From contig PWOE01000035.1 of NCBI GenBank assembly GCA_003557585.1, positions 1 to 31,488 of the forward strand: a DNA stretch of 31,488 nucleotides, written 5' to 3'. The notes under the pieces were generated by a model. The model saw only the letters and a list, made by a program, of their open reading frames with translations. It was not told the origin of the DNA and searched no databases. The first letter of the stretch is position 1, and every line of letters starts with the position of its first letter. The translations under genes were made by a program, and so were the position numbers. This document shows positions 7,710 through 14,846 of the stretch, in pieces. Origin of the DNA: Candidatus Nealsoniibacteriota bacterium (GTDB taxonomy: Bacteria; Patescibacteriota; Minisyncoccia; Minisyncoccales; CSSED10-335).

Positions 7710-9716
7710 TTATTTTCTTACTTGCCAATCTTTATTTTTCTCAATCTCCTTGATAATCTTTTCATGAAAGGAATTAACCTCTTGAGCATTTAATGTTCGC
7801 TGGTTATCTCTATAAACTATCCTCAAGGTTAAACTCTTCTTCTTTTGTGGAATTTCTTTGCCTTGATATGAATCTGAGAAGATTATCTCTTCAACTTTAT
7901 CTAGCTTTAATCTGTTTATACAATTTTCTATCTTTAAATAGCCCTCTTTCTCGGGCACGACAATTGAGATGTCTCTAGAAATTAAAGGAAATTTTGGAAT
8001 TTGTGAATAGTAAATATCTTTGCTTGTCCTATCTTTCAAAAGATCGAAATCAAGATAAAAGAGAGATATATCTGATTTTATTTTTAAAGGATTAAGAACT
8101 CTTCTGGAGACAAGGCCAAGAAAACCGACCCTCTCTTTATTAATTAATATTTGTGCTCTTTTGTTTAAGTGAAATAGACAATCTTTTTCTTGAAGACTCT
8201 TGAATTCAACTTGAGATATTCCAAGCTCATTAAACAAGAGTTCAATTGTGCCTTTAGTCTGATAAAAAGAATTACCTGTTATCAAGCCAGCAACCTCTTT
8301 TTTCTCTTTGAATTGAGATCCCTTCTTTGTGAAGACATTACCGATTTCAAAAATCTTGAAATCATTGATAAATTTTTCATTTTCCTTTGAATTATTTAAG
8401 AGTTTTGGTATCAAGGATGGCCTTAGATATCTTTGCTCTAGACTGACAGGCTTTTCCACCTCAATCAAGTTATCGAGGTTGTAATTGAAATTACCGGCTT
8501 CTTTATCGTTGATAAAAGAGTGATTGTATGTTTCAGAGAATCCAACATTTTTAAAGAAATTTCTAACTTTGTTTAGCCAATAAAACTCTTGGTTTCTCTG
8601 AGGTGGATCAATTGTTGCTTGGGGCATAATCGATTTTATTCTCTCATAGCCATAAATTCGACCAACCTCTTCAATTAAATCTTCTTGACAAGAGATATCT
8701 ACTCGCCAATCAGGAGCTTCTATTTTCAATACATCTTTCTCGTCTTTGACAATCTTAAAACCTAAAATAACAAGTATCTTTTTAGCTGTTGATTTATCTA
8801 TTGATGCACCTAATAGAGAGTTGAGGTAATTTAAATCTAATGTTAATTTCTCTTTTTTTCTTTTAAAGGAATAGATGTCTGTGATTGAATCAATCTCTCC
8901 GCCAGCTATTTCCGAAATCATTTCCAAAGCCTTAAGAGCGCCAGTTTCAGATAAACTGGAATCGATTCCATGTTCAAATCTTAAAGAGGCATCAGTTCTT
9001 ATCTTGAGAAAATTAGAGGCTTTTCTTATCATTACTCTATCGAAATTAGCTGATTCAACGATAATGTTCTTTGTCTTTTCGTCAATTTCAGCATTCTTGC
9101 CTCCTTTGATTCCAGCGATTCCTAATATTTTCTCTGGATCAGATATCAAAAGCGTCTTTTCATTGAGAGAATATTTCTTATTATCTAAAGCATGAATCGT
9201 TTCGTTTTTTCTTGCCTTACGGACAATTATCTTATTCCCTGATATCTTATCAAGATCAAAGGCATGCATCGGTTGACCAGTTTCAAGCATGGCATAATTG
9301 ACGATATCAACAATATTGTTAATTGATTGAACTCCACAAACCTTAAGTCTTTCTTTTATCCAGCTAGGTGATGATTCAACATTGATATTGCGTAGCACAA
9401 CTGCTAAATATCTGGGGCAGCTTTCTTTGTCTTTTATCTCAATTTTAAAATTTGATTTACTCTTTTTTTTAAAAGAAGACTTCTTTTCAATCATCTTGAG
9501 GCCGGTTATTGCTGATATCTCACGAGCTACTCCTAGGTGAGAAAAGCAATCCCCTGCTCTGTTGGGTAAAATATCAATCTTTATAGCCCAATCATCGTTA
9601 ACTTTTTTAACCTCTTCTACTTCAAATAATTTCAAATTTATCTTTTCAGCTAAAAGATTTGGACTAGGTAGCTTCTTGTCGAAAAAAGATTGTAACCAAT
9701 TATATGAAAATATCAT
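7710..9716 (-). CDS. pheT: Phenylalanyl-tRNA synthetase beta subunit lacking the EMAP-II-like domain
   Basis: This subunit forms the alpha2-beta2 PheRS with the adjacent pheS product. At 668 aa it is about 120-130 residues shorter than usual. The B1 segment (MIFSYNWLQSFF to about residue 37) runs straight into the IDILPNRAGDCFSHLGVARE block, so the inserted B2 tRNA-binding (EMAP-II/OB) domain is missing. Remaining domains are B3/B4, the editing domain (about 95-270, with NNIVDIVNYAMLETGQPMHAFD), B5 (about 290-360, ending DLIEEVGRIYGYERI), the catalytic-like core (about 370-570) and a C-terminal FDX-ACB anticodon-binding domain (about 575-668, PKFPLISRDISIVVP). It starts six bases after the pheS stop. 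The family and the deletion are both clear. Confidence 0.95.
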   Translation of the reverse strand: MIFSYNWLQSFFDKKLPSPNLLAEKINLKLFEVEEVKKVNDDWAIKIDILPNRAGDCFSHLGVAREISAITGLKMIEKKSSFKKKSKSNFKIEIKDKESCPRYLAVVLRNINVESSPSWIKERLKVCGVQSINNIVDIVNYAMLETGQPMHAFDLDKISGNKIIVRKARKNETIHALDNKKYSLNEKTLLISDPEKILGIAGIKGGKNAEIDEKTKNIIVESANFDRVMIRKASNFLKIRTDASLRFEHGIDSSLSETGALKALEMISEIAGGEIDSITDIYSFKRKKEKLTLDLNYLNSLLGASIDKSTAKKILVILGFKIVKDEKDVLKIEAPDWRVDISCQEDLIEEVGRIYGYERIKSIMPQATIDPPQRNQEFYWLNKVRNFFKNVGFSETYNHSFINDKEAGNFNYNLDNLIEVEKPVSLEQRYLRPSLIPKLLNNSKENEKFINDFKIFEIGNVFTKKGSQFKEKKEVAGLITGNSFYQTKGTIELLFNELGISQVEFKSLQEKDCLFHLNKRAQILINKERVGFLGLVSRRVLNPLKIKSDISLFYLDFDLLKDRTSKDIYYSQIPKFPLISRDISIVVPEKEGYLKIENCINRLKLDKVEEIIFSDSYQGKEIPQKKKSLTLRIVYRDNQRTLNAQEVNSFHEKIIKEIEKNKDWQVRK

Positions 9717-9722
9717 CTTGCT

Positions 9723-10772
9723 TTAAAATTGATTTAAAAACCTTAAATCACCGCTATAAAAAAGACGCACGTCATTAATCTTGTGTCGCATCATAGCAAT
9801 CCTATCACCCATGCCAAAAGCAAAACCTTGCCATTTACTGGAATCGATACCTGAGTTTTCCAAGACGTTTGGATGAACCATTCCGGCACCCATTATCTCT
9901 AACCAGCCAGTTTGAGAACAGACTGAACAGCCCTTGCCATTACAGATAGTGCATTGCATATCAACTTCAAATGATGGTTCGGTGAAAGGAAAGAAGGATG
10001 GCCTAAGTCTAACCTTAATCTCTTTTTCATAAAAAGAGTTATAAAACTCCTCGACAACAGCCTTGAAGTTAGCAACAGAGATATTTTTACCAACCATCAG
10101 TCCTTCTATCTGATAAAAATTAACTTCATGAGATGCATCGGTTGCTTCATTTCTGAAGACTCTTCCTGGAACGATAATCTTAAAGGGTGGCTTGTTTTTC
10201 AACATATATCTCACCTGAACAGGAGAAGTGTGAGTTCTCATTAATAGTCTCTTTTTTGAAGAAAGCGACTCTCTTTTTTCTTGTTTAATAAAGAGCGTGT
10301 CTTGCATCTCTCTTGCTGGATGGTCCGGTGGAAAGTTTAAAGCATCAAAATTGTGCCACTCATCTTCAAGTTCTGGGCCATAGACAAGAGAAAAACCCAT
10401 CTTTTCAAAGATGTCTATGCACTTGTTTAAGTTTTCTGTTAAAGGATGAATATGACCTATCTCTGGCTTTTTACCTGGCAGAGTTACATCAAGCCACTCA
10501 CCCCTTTCTGCTAGCAAGATCTCTTTATCGCTTATCTCTTTTAATCTATCGTCAATCTCTCTTGTCAATAAGTCCTTTGCTCTGTTTGCCTCTTTGGCAA
10601 CAAGGGTCCTTTCTTCTTTAGGGAGACTACTTAAGTTGCGTAGAATTAAAGAGACTTTACCCTTTTTACCGAGATACTTTTTGAAAATATTATTTAAATC
10701 AGCTGCTTTCTTGGCAGACTCAAGTGATTCTTGTATCTCTTTTTTTATCGATTTCAAATCTTTTATAGACAT
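9723..10772 (-). CDS. pheS: Phenylalanyl-tRNA synthetase alpha subunit
   Basis: This is the catalytic alpha subunit of PheRS. The 349-aa length is normal. An N-terminal coiled-coil arm (about residues 1-85, including KKYLGKKGKVSLIL) is followed by the class II core. Visible motifs are GHIHPLTE, the motif 2 region GRVFRNEATDASHEVNFYQIEG, and GWLEIMGAGMVHPNVL with GFAFGMGDRIAMMRH (motif 3). A CTIC/CSVC cysteine pair set just before GWLEI may bind zinc, as in many non-proteobacterial PheS. It heads the pheS-pheT-proS-RNHCP run. A minus-strand TAAAAT ends so that transcription would begin exactly at the ATG, which suggests a leaderless mRNA. Confidence 0.96.
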   Translation of the reverse strand: MSIKDLKSIKKEIQESLESAKKAADLNNIFKKYLGKKGKVSLILRNLSSLPKEERTLVAKEANRAKDLLTREIDDRLKEISDKEILLAERGEWLDVTLPGKKPEIGHIHPLTENLNKCIDIFEKMGFSLVYGPELEDEWHNFDALNFPPDHPAREMQDTLFIKQEKRESLSSKKRLLMRTHTSPVQVRYMLKNKPPFKIIVPGRVFRNEATDASHEVNFYQIEGLMVGKNISVANFKAVVEEFYNSFYEKEIKVRLRPSFFPFTEPSFEVDMQCTICNGKGCSVCSQTGWLEIMGAGMVHPNVLENSGIDSSKWQGFAFGMGDRIAMMRHKINDVRLFYSGDLRFLNQF

Positions 10773-10778
10773 ATAGAT

Positions 10779-10807
10779 ATTTTAACTTATTAATTATCTC
10801 TATGCAA
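10779..10807 (-). promoter_or_regulatory. Putative leaderless promoter of pheS
   Basis: On the minus strand TTGCAT (10807-10802), a 17-base spacer and TAAAAT (10784-10779) precede the pheS ATG at 10772. With standard spacing the first transcribed base is the A of the ATG. The -35 box is poor (TTG only), the -10 box good. Confidence 0.45.
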
Positions 10808-10810
10808 CCA

Positions 10811-10839
10811 TTGACAGACCCCTAAAAAGATATTATTTT
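10811..10839 (+). promoter_or_regulatory. Promoter of the small transcription unit at 10846-10997
   Basis: A perfect TTGACA (10811-10816) is followed after 17 bases by TATTTT (10834-10839). The predicted start is near 10846. It points away from pheS and toward a compact, relatively GC-rich element that ends in a terminator. Confidence 0.55.
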
Positions 10840-10845
10840 TAAACT

Positions 10846-10997
10846 AGTACCCTGAAAAAAATGAGCCCTCATCGACCTGGAATGAATCTTCTCAAGGGGG
10901 TGATTATACATCTCGGGGAGCGACAAAATTTTAATCTCCTGTCGCTCTTCCGCAAACTATGGGGAAGCTAAATTAGATGCTTTCCCCTTATTTTTTT
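10846..10997 (+). ncRNA. Unidentified structured small RNA or 36-codon small ORF unit
   Basis: About 150 bases lie between a promoter and a terminator and are noticeably richer in G and C than the surroundings. An eight-bp perfect stem GAGCGACA/TGTCGCTC (10918-10925 with 10940-10947) can be extended by G-U and G-C pairs. Upstream, AAGGGGGTGAT (10894-10904) matches the extended anti-SD complement AAGGAGGTGAT at all but one base, and that base can wobble-pair, yet no ATG follows at translation distance. A 36-codon ORF opens at 10861 and stops at 10971 inside the terminator stem (MSPHRPGMNLL...). It has no SD of its own, and I consider it more likely incidental. I cannot match it to 4.5S, 6S, tmRNA or RNase P. 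It stops before the separate T-box promoter. Confidence 0.45.
10961..10997 (+). terminator. Rho-independent terminator of the small transcription unit
   Basis: GGGGAAGC pairs with GCTTTCCCC with one bulged T, and an inner CTAA/TTAG can extend the stem. TTATTTTTTT follows at 10988-10997. It lies just upstream of the T-box promoter, so it insulates thrS from upstream transcription. Confidence 0.8.
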
Positions 10998-11004
10998 ATT
11001 ACTA

Positions 11005-11033
11005 TTGACTCAATAAGTATATTTATATAAGAT
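11005..11033 (+). promoter_or_regulatory. Promoter of the thrS T-box transcript
   Basis: TTGACT (11005-11010), a 17-base spacer and TAAGAT (11028-11033) form a sigma70-like promoter. An overlapping TATAAG at 11026-11031 is closer to consensus but gives a 15-base spacer. Transcription should begin near 11040, just before the T-box leader. Confidence 0.55.
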
Positions 11034-11039
11034 AAATCA

Positions 11040-11206
11040 GCGGAGTGATTGGTCTGTTTACCAAGCAGATTGTCGCCAAGGCGACACTTTATTTGAGAAA
11101 GCTAAGCTCCACCAATTAAGGGTCCTTATTCAAGGGAATTCGGGTGGAACCGCGGATTAACATTTGTCCGTCCCGAAACAAGAAATTGTTTTTGGACGGA
11201 TTTTTT
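11040..11206 (+). promoter_or_regulatory. T-box riboswitch controlling thrS
   Basis: The 14-base T-box core GGGTGGAACCGCGG stands at 11142-11155. A strong terminator stem, TCCGTCC (11167-11173) with GGACGGA (11194-11200), plus an inner AAACAA/TTGTTT and a T6 run (11201-11206), can be replaced by an antiterminator in which TTCGGG (11139-11144) pairs with CCCGAA (11172-11177). Uncharged tRNA should stabilise the antiterminator through the TGGA bulge (11145-11148). The upstream leader is short, about 100 bases, with a TGTCGC/GCGACA hairpin (11071-11086). Candidate Thr specifier codons (ACC at 11060 and 11111, ACA/ACT at 11084-11088) exist, but I cannot choose among them without folding. The gene downstream is thrS, which fits tRNA-Thr sensing. 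Confidence 0.93.
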
Positions 11207-11221
11207 AATTAAAACAAAATT

Positions 11222-12997
11222 ATGCAAAAAGAAGAATTAGAGAGACTTAGGCACTCTTTGTCTCACATAATGGCATTAGCAGTAAAAGAGATCTGGCCGC
11301 AAGCGAAGCTTGGTATCGGGCCGGCAATTGATAATGGCTTTTATTATGACTTTGATTTATCTGATGTAGATTCTCGAAAAGATGGCTTTATTCCTGAAGA
11401 TCTAAAAAAGATTGAGAAAAAGATGAAAGAGATTGTTAAAAAGGATATGAAATTCAAAAAAATTAATCTAAGTATCGACGAAGCAATTGAAAAAGAGAAA
11501 GAAAGAGGTGAGATCTATAAGGTAGAGCTTTTAAATGAGATTAAGAATGAGGGAGAAAAAGAAGTTTCCTACTATCAATTGGGTTCATTGCAAGATCTTT
11601 GTCGAGGGCCTCACCTTGAATCCTCAGGAGAGGTTGATTTAAAATCTTTCAAGCTAGACAAATTAGCAGGAGCATATTGGCAAGGAGATGAGAAAAATAA
11701 GATGTTGGCTAGAATATATGGCTTTGCCTTTAATAATAAGAAAGATCTTGACTATCATTTAGAGATGCTAGAAGAAGCAAAACTCAGAGATCACAGAAAG
11801 ATAGCCAAAGAGATGGATTTTTTCAGTGTTAGCGACAAGGTTGGCCCCGGCTTGATATTATGGCATCCTAAATTATCTAAAATTAGAGAGGTTTTAGAGA
11901 CTTGGTGGAGAAAAATTCATAGAGAGAATGAATATGATTACATCTATACCCCTCACTTAGGAAAGTCTGTCTTGTGGCAAGAAAGTGGTCATTTAGATTA
12001 TTTCAAAGATTCCATGTACCCTCCTTTAATAGATAAAGAAAGCAAAGACGAATACTATGTAAAGCCGATGAGTTGCCCTTTTCATGTTGAGATTTATAAA
12101 TCAAAGAAACGAAGTTACAGAGATCTTCCTTTGAGATGGAATGAGTTAGGGACATGCTATCGTTATGAAAAATCAGGAGAGATTCATGGCTTAGCAAGAC
12201 CAAGAGGTTTTACTCAAGATGATGCCCATATCATTTGTACCAGAGATCAATTCAAGGATGAGTATAGAAAGGTTGTTGAGATGACAATGGAGGTTCTTGC
12301 CGTTTTTGGATTCACCGATCTTAAATATTATTTAGCCTTAAGAGGTAGCGATGAGAAGGAAAAGTATGTTGGTGATTCTGATGTTTGGGATGAAGCTGAG
12401 AAAGTGATAAAAGAGATACTTGATGAGAAAAAGATTGATTATGAAATTGAAGAGGGTGGAGCTAAGTTTTATGGACCATCTTTAGATATCAAGATTATGG
12501 ATGCTATTGGAAGAGAGTGGCAATGTCCAACAATTCAACTTGATATGAATCTACCGTCTAAATTTGGTATGACCTATATCGGTCCTAGCGGGAAAGAAGA
12601 AGTTCCAATAATGGTTCACAGAACCATATTCGGTTCACTCGAAAGATTTTGCACCATCTTGATAGAGCATTATGCAGGCGATTTCCCTCTTTGGCTTGCT
12701 CCAACCCAGATAAAGATTCTCTCTCTTTCTGAAAGTCAAATAGAGTATTGTCATAAGATAAAAAAAGAATTCCTTCTAAATGATCTCAGAGCAGAGGTTG
12801 ATGACAGCAATGAAACAATTAATAATAAGATTAGAAAGGCATCTCAAGAGAAGGTAGCCTATACTCTTGTTATCGGAGACAAAGAGATTGATTCGGGAAC
12901 TTTAAGTGTTAGAGAAAAGGGAGTCAAAGAATTAAAGAAGATAGACAAAGACGACTTTATTCAAGAAGTAAAGAGAAAGATAAAGAATTTCCAATAA
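11222..12997 (+). CDS. thrS: Threonyl-tRNA synthetase lacking the TGS domain
   Basis: This class II synthetase charges tRNA-Thr. The 591-aa protein begins directly at the N2 editing domain, whose metal or catalytic residues H11 and H15 (RHSLSH) and C127/H131 (CRGPH) are intact, so Ser-tRNA-Thr editing should be retained. The usual N-terminal TGS domain of about 60 residues is absent. The catalytic core shows the zinc ligands C285 (PMSCPFH), H336 (TQDDAH) and H466 (MVHRTIFGSLER) and the motif 2 arginine region RYEKSGEIHGLARPRGF. The C-terminal anticodon domain begins near residue 493 (PTQIKILSL). The ATG at 11222 follows a T-box leader, and no other in-frame start upstream would restore TGS. 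Expression is therefore expected to rise when tRNA-Thr is uncharged. The gene shares a terminator with tig. Confidence 0.97.
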   Translation: MQKEELERLRHSLSHIMALAVKEIWPQAKLGIGPAIDNGFYYDFDLSDVDSRKDGFIPEDLKKIEKKMKEIVKKDMKFKKINLSIDEAIEKEKERGEIYKVELLNEIKNEGEKEVSYYQLGSLQDLCRGPHLESSGEVDLKSFKLDKLAGAYWQGDEKNKMLARIYGFAFNNKKDLDYHLEMLEEAKLRDHRKIAKEMDFFSVSDKVGPGLILWHPKLSKIREVLETWWRKIHRENEYDYIYTPHLGKSVLWQESGHLDYFKDSMYPPLIDKESKDEYYVKPMSCPFHVEIYKSKKRSYRDLPLRWNELGTCYRYEKSGEIHGLARPRGFTQDDAHIICTRDQFKDEYRKVVEMTMEVLAVFGFTDLKYYLALRGSDEKEKYVGDSDVWDEAEKVIKEILDEKKIDYEIEEGGAKFYGPSLDIKIMDAIGREWQCPTIQLDMNLPSKFGMTYIGPSGKEEVPIMVHRTIFGSLERFCTILIEHYAGDFPLWLAPTQIKILSLSESQIEYCHKIKKEFLLNDLRAEVDDSNETINNKIRKASQEKVAYTLVIGDKEIDSGTLSVREKGVKELKKIDKDDFIQEVKRKIKNFQ

Positions 12998-13026
12998 AAA
13001 AAGCCCGGATAATTCCGGGCTTTTTT
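12996..13026. terminator. Bidirectional terminator between thrS and tig
   Basis: GCCCGG (13003-13008) pairs with CCGGGC (13015-13020), flanked by A7 on the left and T6 on the right, so it works on both strands for the two convergent genes. The tig stop codon lies just beyond the stem, at 13028. Confidence 0.95.
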
Positions 13027-13027
13027 C

Positions 13028-14305
13028 TTAGCTTTCCAGCAGACTAAAGACTCTTTCGTTTTTAATGATATCTCTTATGTAGTTCCTTAATTTTTCTGGA
13101 TCTGGCAATTGACCTCCTTGATTTTGAAGCCGATTCAGATAGTTATTGGCTTCTTTCTCTACCTCTTCATCATTAACCTCTATCTTTTCTATCTTGGCTA
13201 TTTCTTGCAGGATTAAACTGGTAATAATTCTTTTCTTTGCTTGATTAGTCCACTCCTTCTTGATTGATTCCTCATCTTTACCTATCTTATCAAGGTAATC
13301 ATTAAAAGAATTTCCTGACTGAGAGAATTGTTCTTTGAACTCTTGAATCATGACATCAAGCTCTCTATCAATCATCGCTTTAGGTATATCAACCTCTGTC
13401 TTTTCTCCTATCGATTCAATTATTTTGATTCTGATTCTCTCCTTTTCTTTATGGTCTTTTTCAATCTGAATATTTTTTTTAAGCTTCTCCTTTAAATCTT
13501 TAAGGTCAGTGAAATGACCAAGTGATTTAGCGAAATCATCATTCAATTCAGGTAACTCTTTTTCTCTAACCGACTTGAGATCTACCTTGAAATCGACTTT
13601 CTTTTTACTTGCTTTTTCTTGTGATTCATCTGGCATCTCAATTTCTAAAGAGAAATCCTTTGATTGGCCATCTTTCATACCTAAGAGATTTTCCTCAAAT
13701 CCCTTTATAAATCTTTTTTCTCCTAAGACAAGATTCATATCCTTAGCACTTAGGCCCTCTTGCTTAACTCCATCGATAGACCCTTGAAAATCGATTAACA
13801 GATCATCGCCATCTTGAGCTTCACGAGCAACAGACTTTATCTTTGCTCTTGATTTTCGAATAGCTGAAAGATTTTCATCAATCTCTTTTTCAGTGATGGC
13901 AATATCCTTCTTCTCTTTGGAAATCTTTTTTGCAATCTTTTTATAATCAGGAAGTTTTATTTCCGGCATTTTGAGAAGAATTATCTTGTAAGAAAAAGGT
14001 TTATCAACCTCCATCACATCAATCCTGATTTCAGGATGAGAGATGATTGGAAGATTATTTTTCTTGATGACTTCGGGATATGTTTCATTTAAAGCCTGAT
14101 AACAAGCTTCTTTCCAGAGTCTTTCTTTGCCAAACTTCTCTTCAACTATCTCTCTTGGAGCTTTTCCGGGTCTAAAGCCATCAATTTTTGTTTCAGATGA
14201 TATCAGCTGAGTTGCTTTGTCAAGATATTTATTCATCTTGTCAGGAGCTATAGTAACCGTTATCTCTTTATGATCTTTAGACTTATCTTCTATTTCGAAA
14301 TCCAT
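13028..14305 (-). CDS. tig: Trigger factor, ribosome-associated chaperone
   Basis: Trigger factor binds the ribosome exit tunnel and shields nascent chains. The 425-aa length is normal. The N-terminal ribosome-binding domain carries the signature GFRPGKAP (43-50), followed by YPEVIKKNNLPIISHPEI. An FKBP-type prolyl isomerase domain spans about residues 155-245 (DGDDLLIDFQGSIDG, then MNLVLGEKRFIKGFEENLLGMKDGQ). The C-terminal helical domain is highly charged and may be coiled (about 260-425). It is transcribed alone, converging with thrS. Its promoter is not clear; TGGACA with TATCTT at 16 bases is a weak candidate near 14335-14367. Confidence 0.96.
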   Translation of the reverse strand: MDFEIEDKSKDHKEITVTIAPDKMNKYLDKATQLISSETKIDGFRPGKAPREIVEEKFGKERLWKEACYQALNETYPEVIKKNNLPIISHPEIRIDVMEVDKPFSYKIILLKMPEIKLPDYKKIAKKISKEKKDIAITEKEIDENLSAIRKSRAKIKSVAREAQDGDDLLIDFQGSIDGVKQEGLSAKDMNLVLGEKRFIKGFEENLLGMKDGQSKDFSLEIEMPDESQEKASKKKVDFKVDLKSVREKELPELNDDFAKSLGHFTDLKDLKEKLKKNIQIEKDHKEKERIRIKIIESIGEKTEVDIPKAMIDRELDVMIQEFKEQFSQSGNSFNDYLDKIGKDEESIKKEWTNQAKKRIITSLILQEIAKIEKIEVNDEEVEKEANNYLNRLQNQGGQLPDPEKLRNYIRDIIKNERVFSLLES

Positions 14306-14365
14306 AATTACTTTTTTTACTTTCTAATACTTAAGAGAAAGATAACATAGATTATTTAATTGTCC

Positions 14366-14395
14366 AAATTAAAAGCAACCCTCTATTAGTTGCTT
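14366..14395 (-). terminator. Terminator after yjbQ
   Basis: AAGCAAC (14395-14389) pairs with GTTGCTT (14379-14373) on the minus strand, and the stem runs into TTTTAATTT. It ends the polyprenyl synthase-yjbQ unit before tig. Confidence 0.65.
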
Positions 14396-14397
14396 CT

Positions 14398-14841
14398 TTA
14401 GTTGCCAATTACTTGAATCTGAATTTCTCTATCTCTTGACCTATCTAATTCAATGAATAAGACTCTTTGCCACTGACCCAATTGAACCTTGCTGTCTATT
14501 AAATTTATTGTGGCATTTGATGATAAATAGATAGCTTTGCAATGCGAGTGGCCATTTTGGCATTCACCTTCGCACATATTTACGGTTCTTGTCTCGAAGT
14601 CATCATGGCTATATTCTTTTTTGGAAGAAGCAATCTCTTCTAAGCTCTTTTTGATATCCTCCAATAAGAGAGGTTCGTTCTCGTTAAGGATGATCATTGC
14701 GGTTGTGTGCATTGTTTGCACATTAATCAAACCATTATCTATCTTTGATTGATCGACAAAAGAGATTACTTCGTCTGTAATATCGATAATATCGAAAAGC
14801 TTTTCAGTCTTTTTGCTTAAGGTTGTATTGGCCGATTTCAT
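14398..14841 (-). CDS. yjbQ: YjbQ/UPF0047 family protein
   Basis: The 147-aa protein matches the YjbQ family along its whole length. Signatures are MHTTAMIILNENEP (H45), the NGHSHCKA histidine pair near residues 98-100, and the C-terminal GQWQRVLFIELDRSRDR. Some members have weak thiamine-phosphate synthase activity. The physiological function is not settled, and no thiamine genes are present here to support that role. Extra cysteines (CEGEC, about residues 90-94) sit beside the histidines and could add to a metal site; this is speculative. It follows the polyprenyl synthase gene by five bases and is followed by a terminator. Confidence 0.9.
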   Translation of the reverse strand: MKSANTTLSKKTEKLFDIIDITDEVISFVDQSKIDNGLINVQTMHTTAMIILNENEPLLLEDIKKSLEEIASSKKEYSHDDFETRTVNMCEGECQNGHSHCKAIYLSSNATINLIDSKVQLGQWQRVLFIELDRSRDREIQIQVIGN

Positions 14842-14846
14842 ATTAA

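Noticed and set aside
10861..10971. 36-codon ORF as a protein gene
   Set aside because: It has no SD before its ATG, runs into the terminator stem, and its sequence is constrained by hairpins. I kept it only as an alternative reading of the small RNA unit.
10846..10997. Known housekeeping RNA (4.5S SRP, 6S, tmRNA or RNase P)
   Set aside because: The GGAA-loop core of SRP RNA is absent, the length is too short for tmRNA or RNase P, and no long central-bubble hairpin of 6S type can be drawn by eye.
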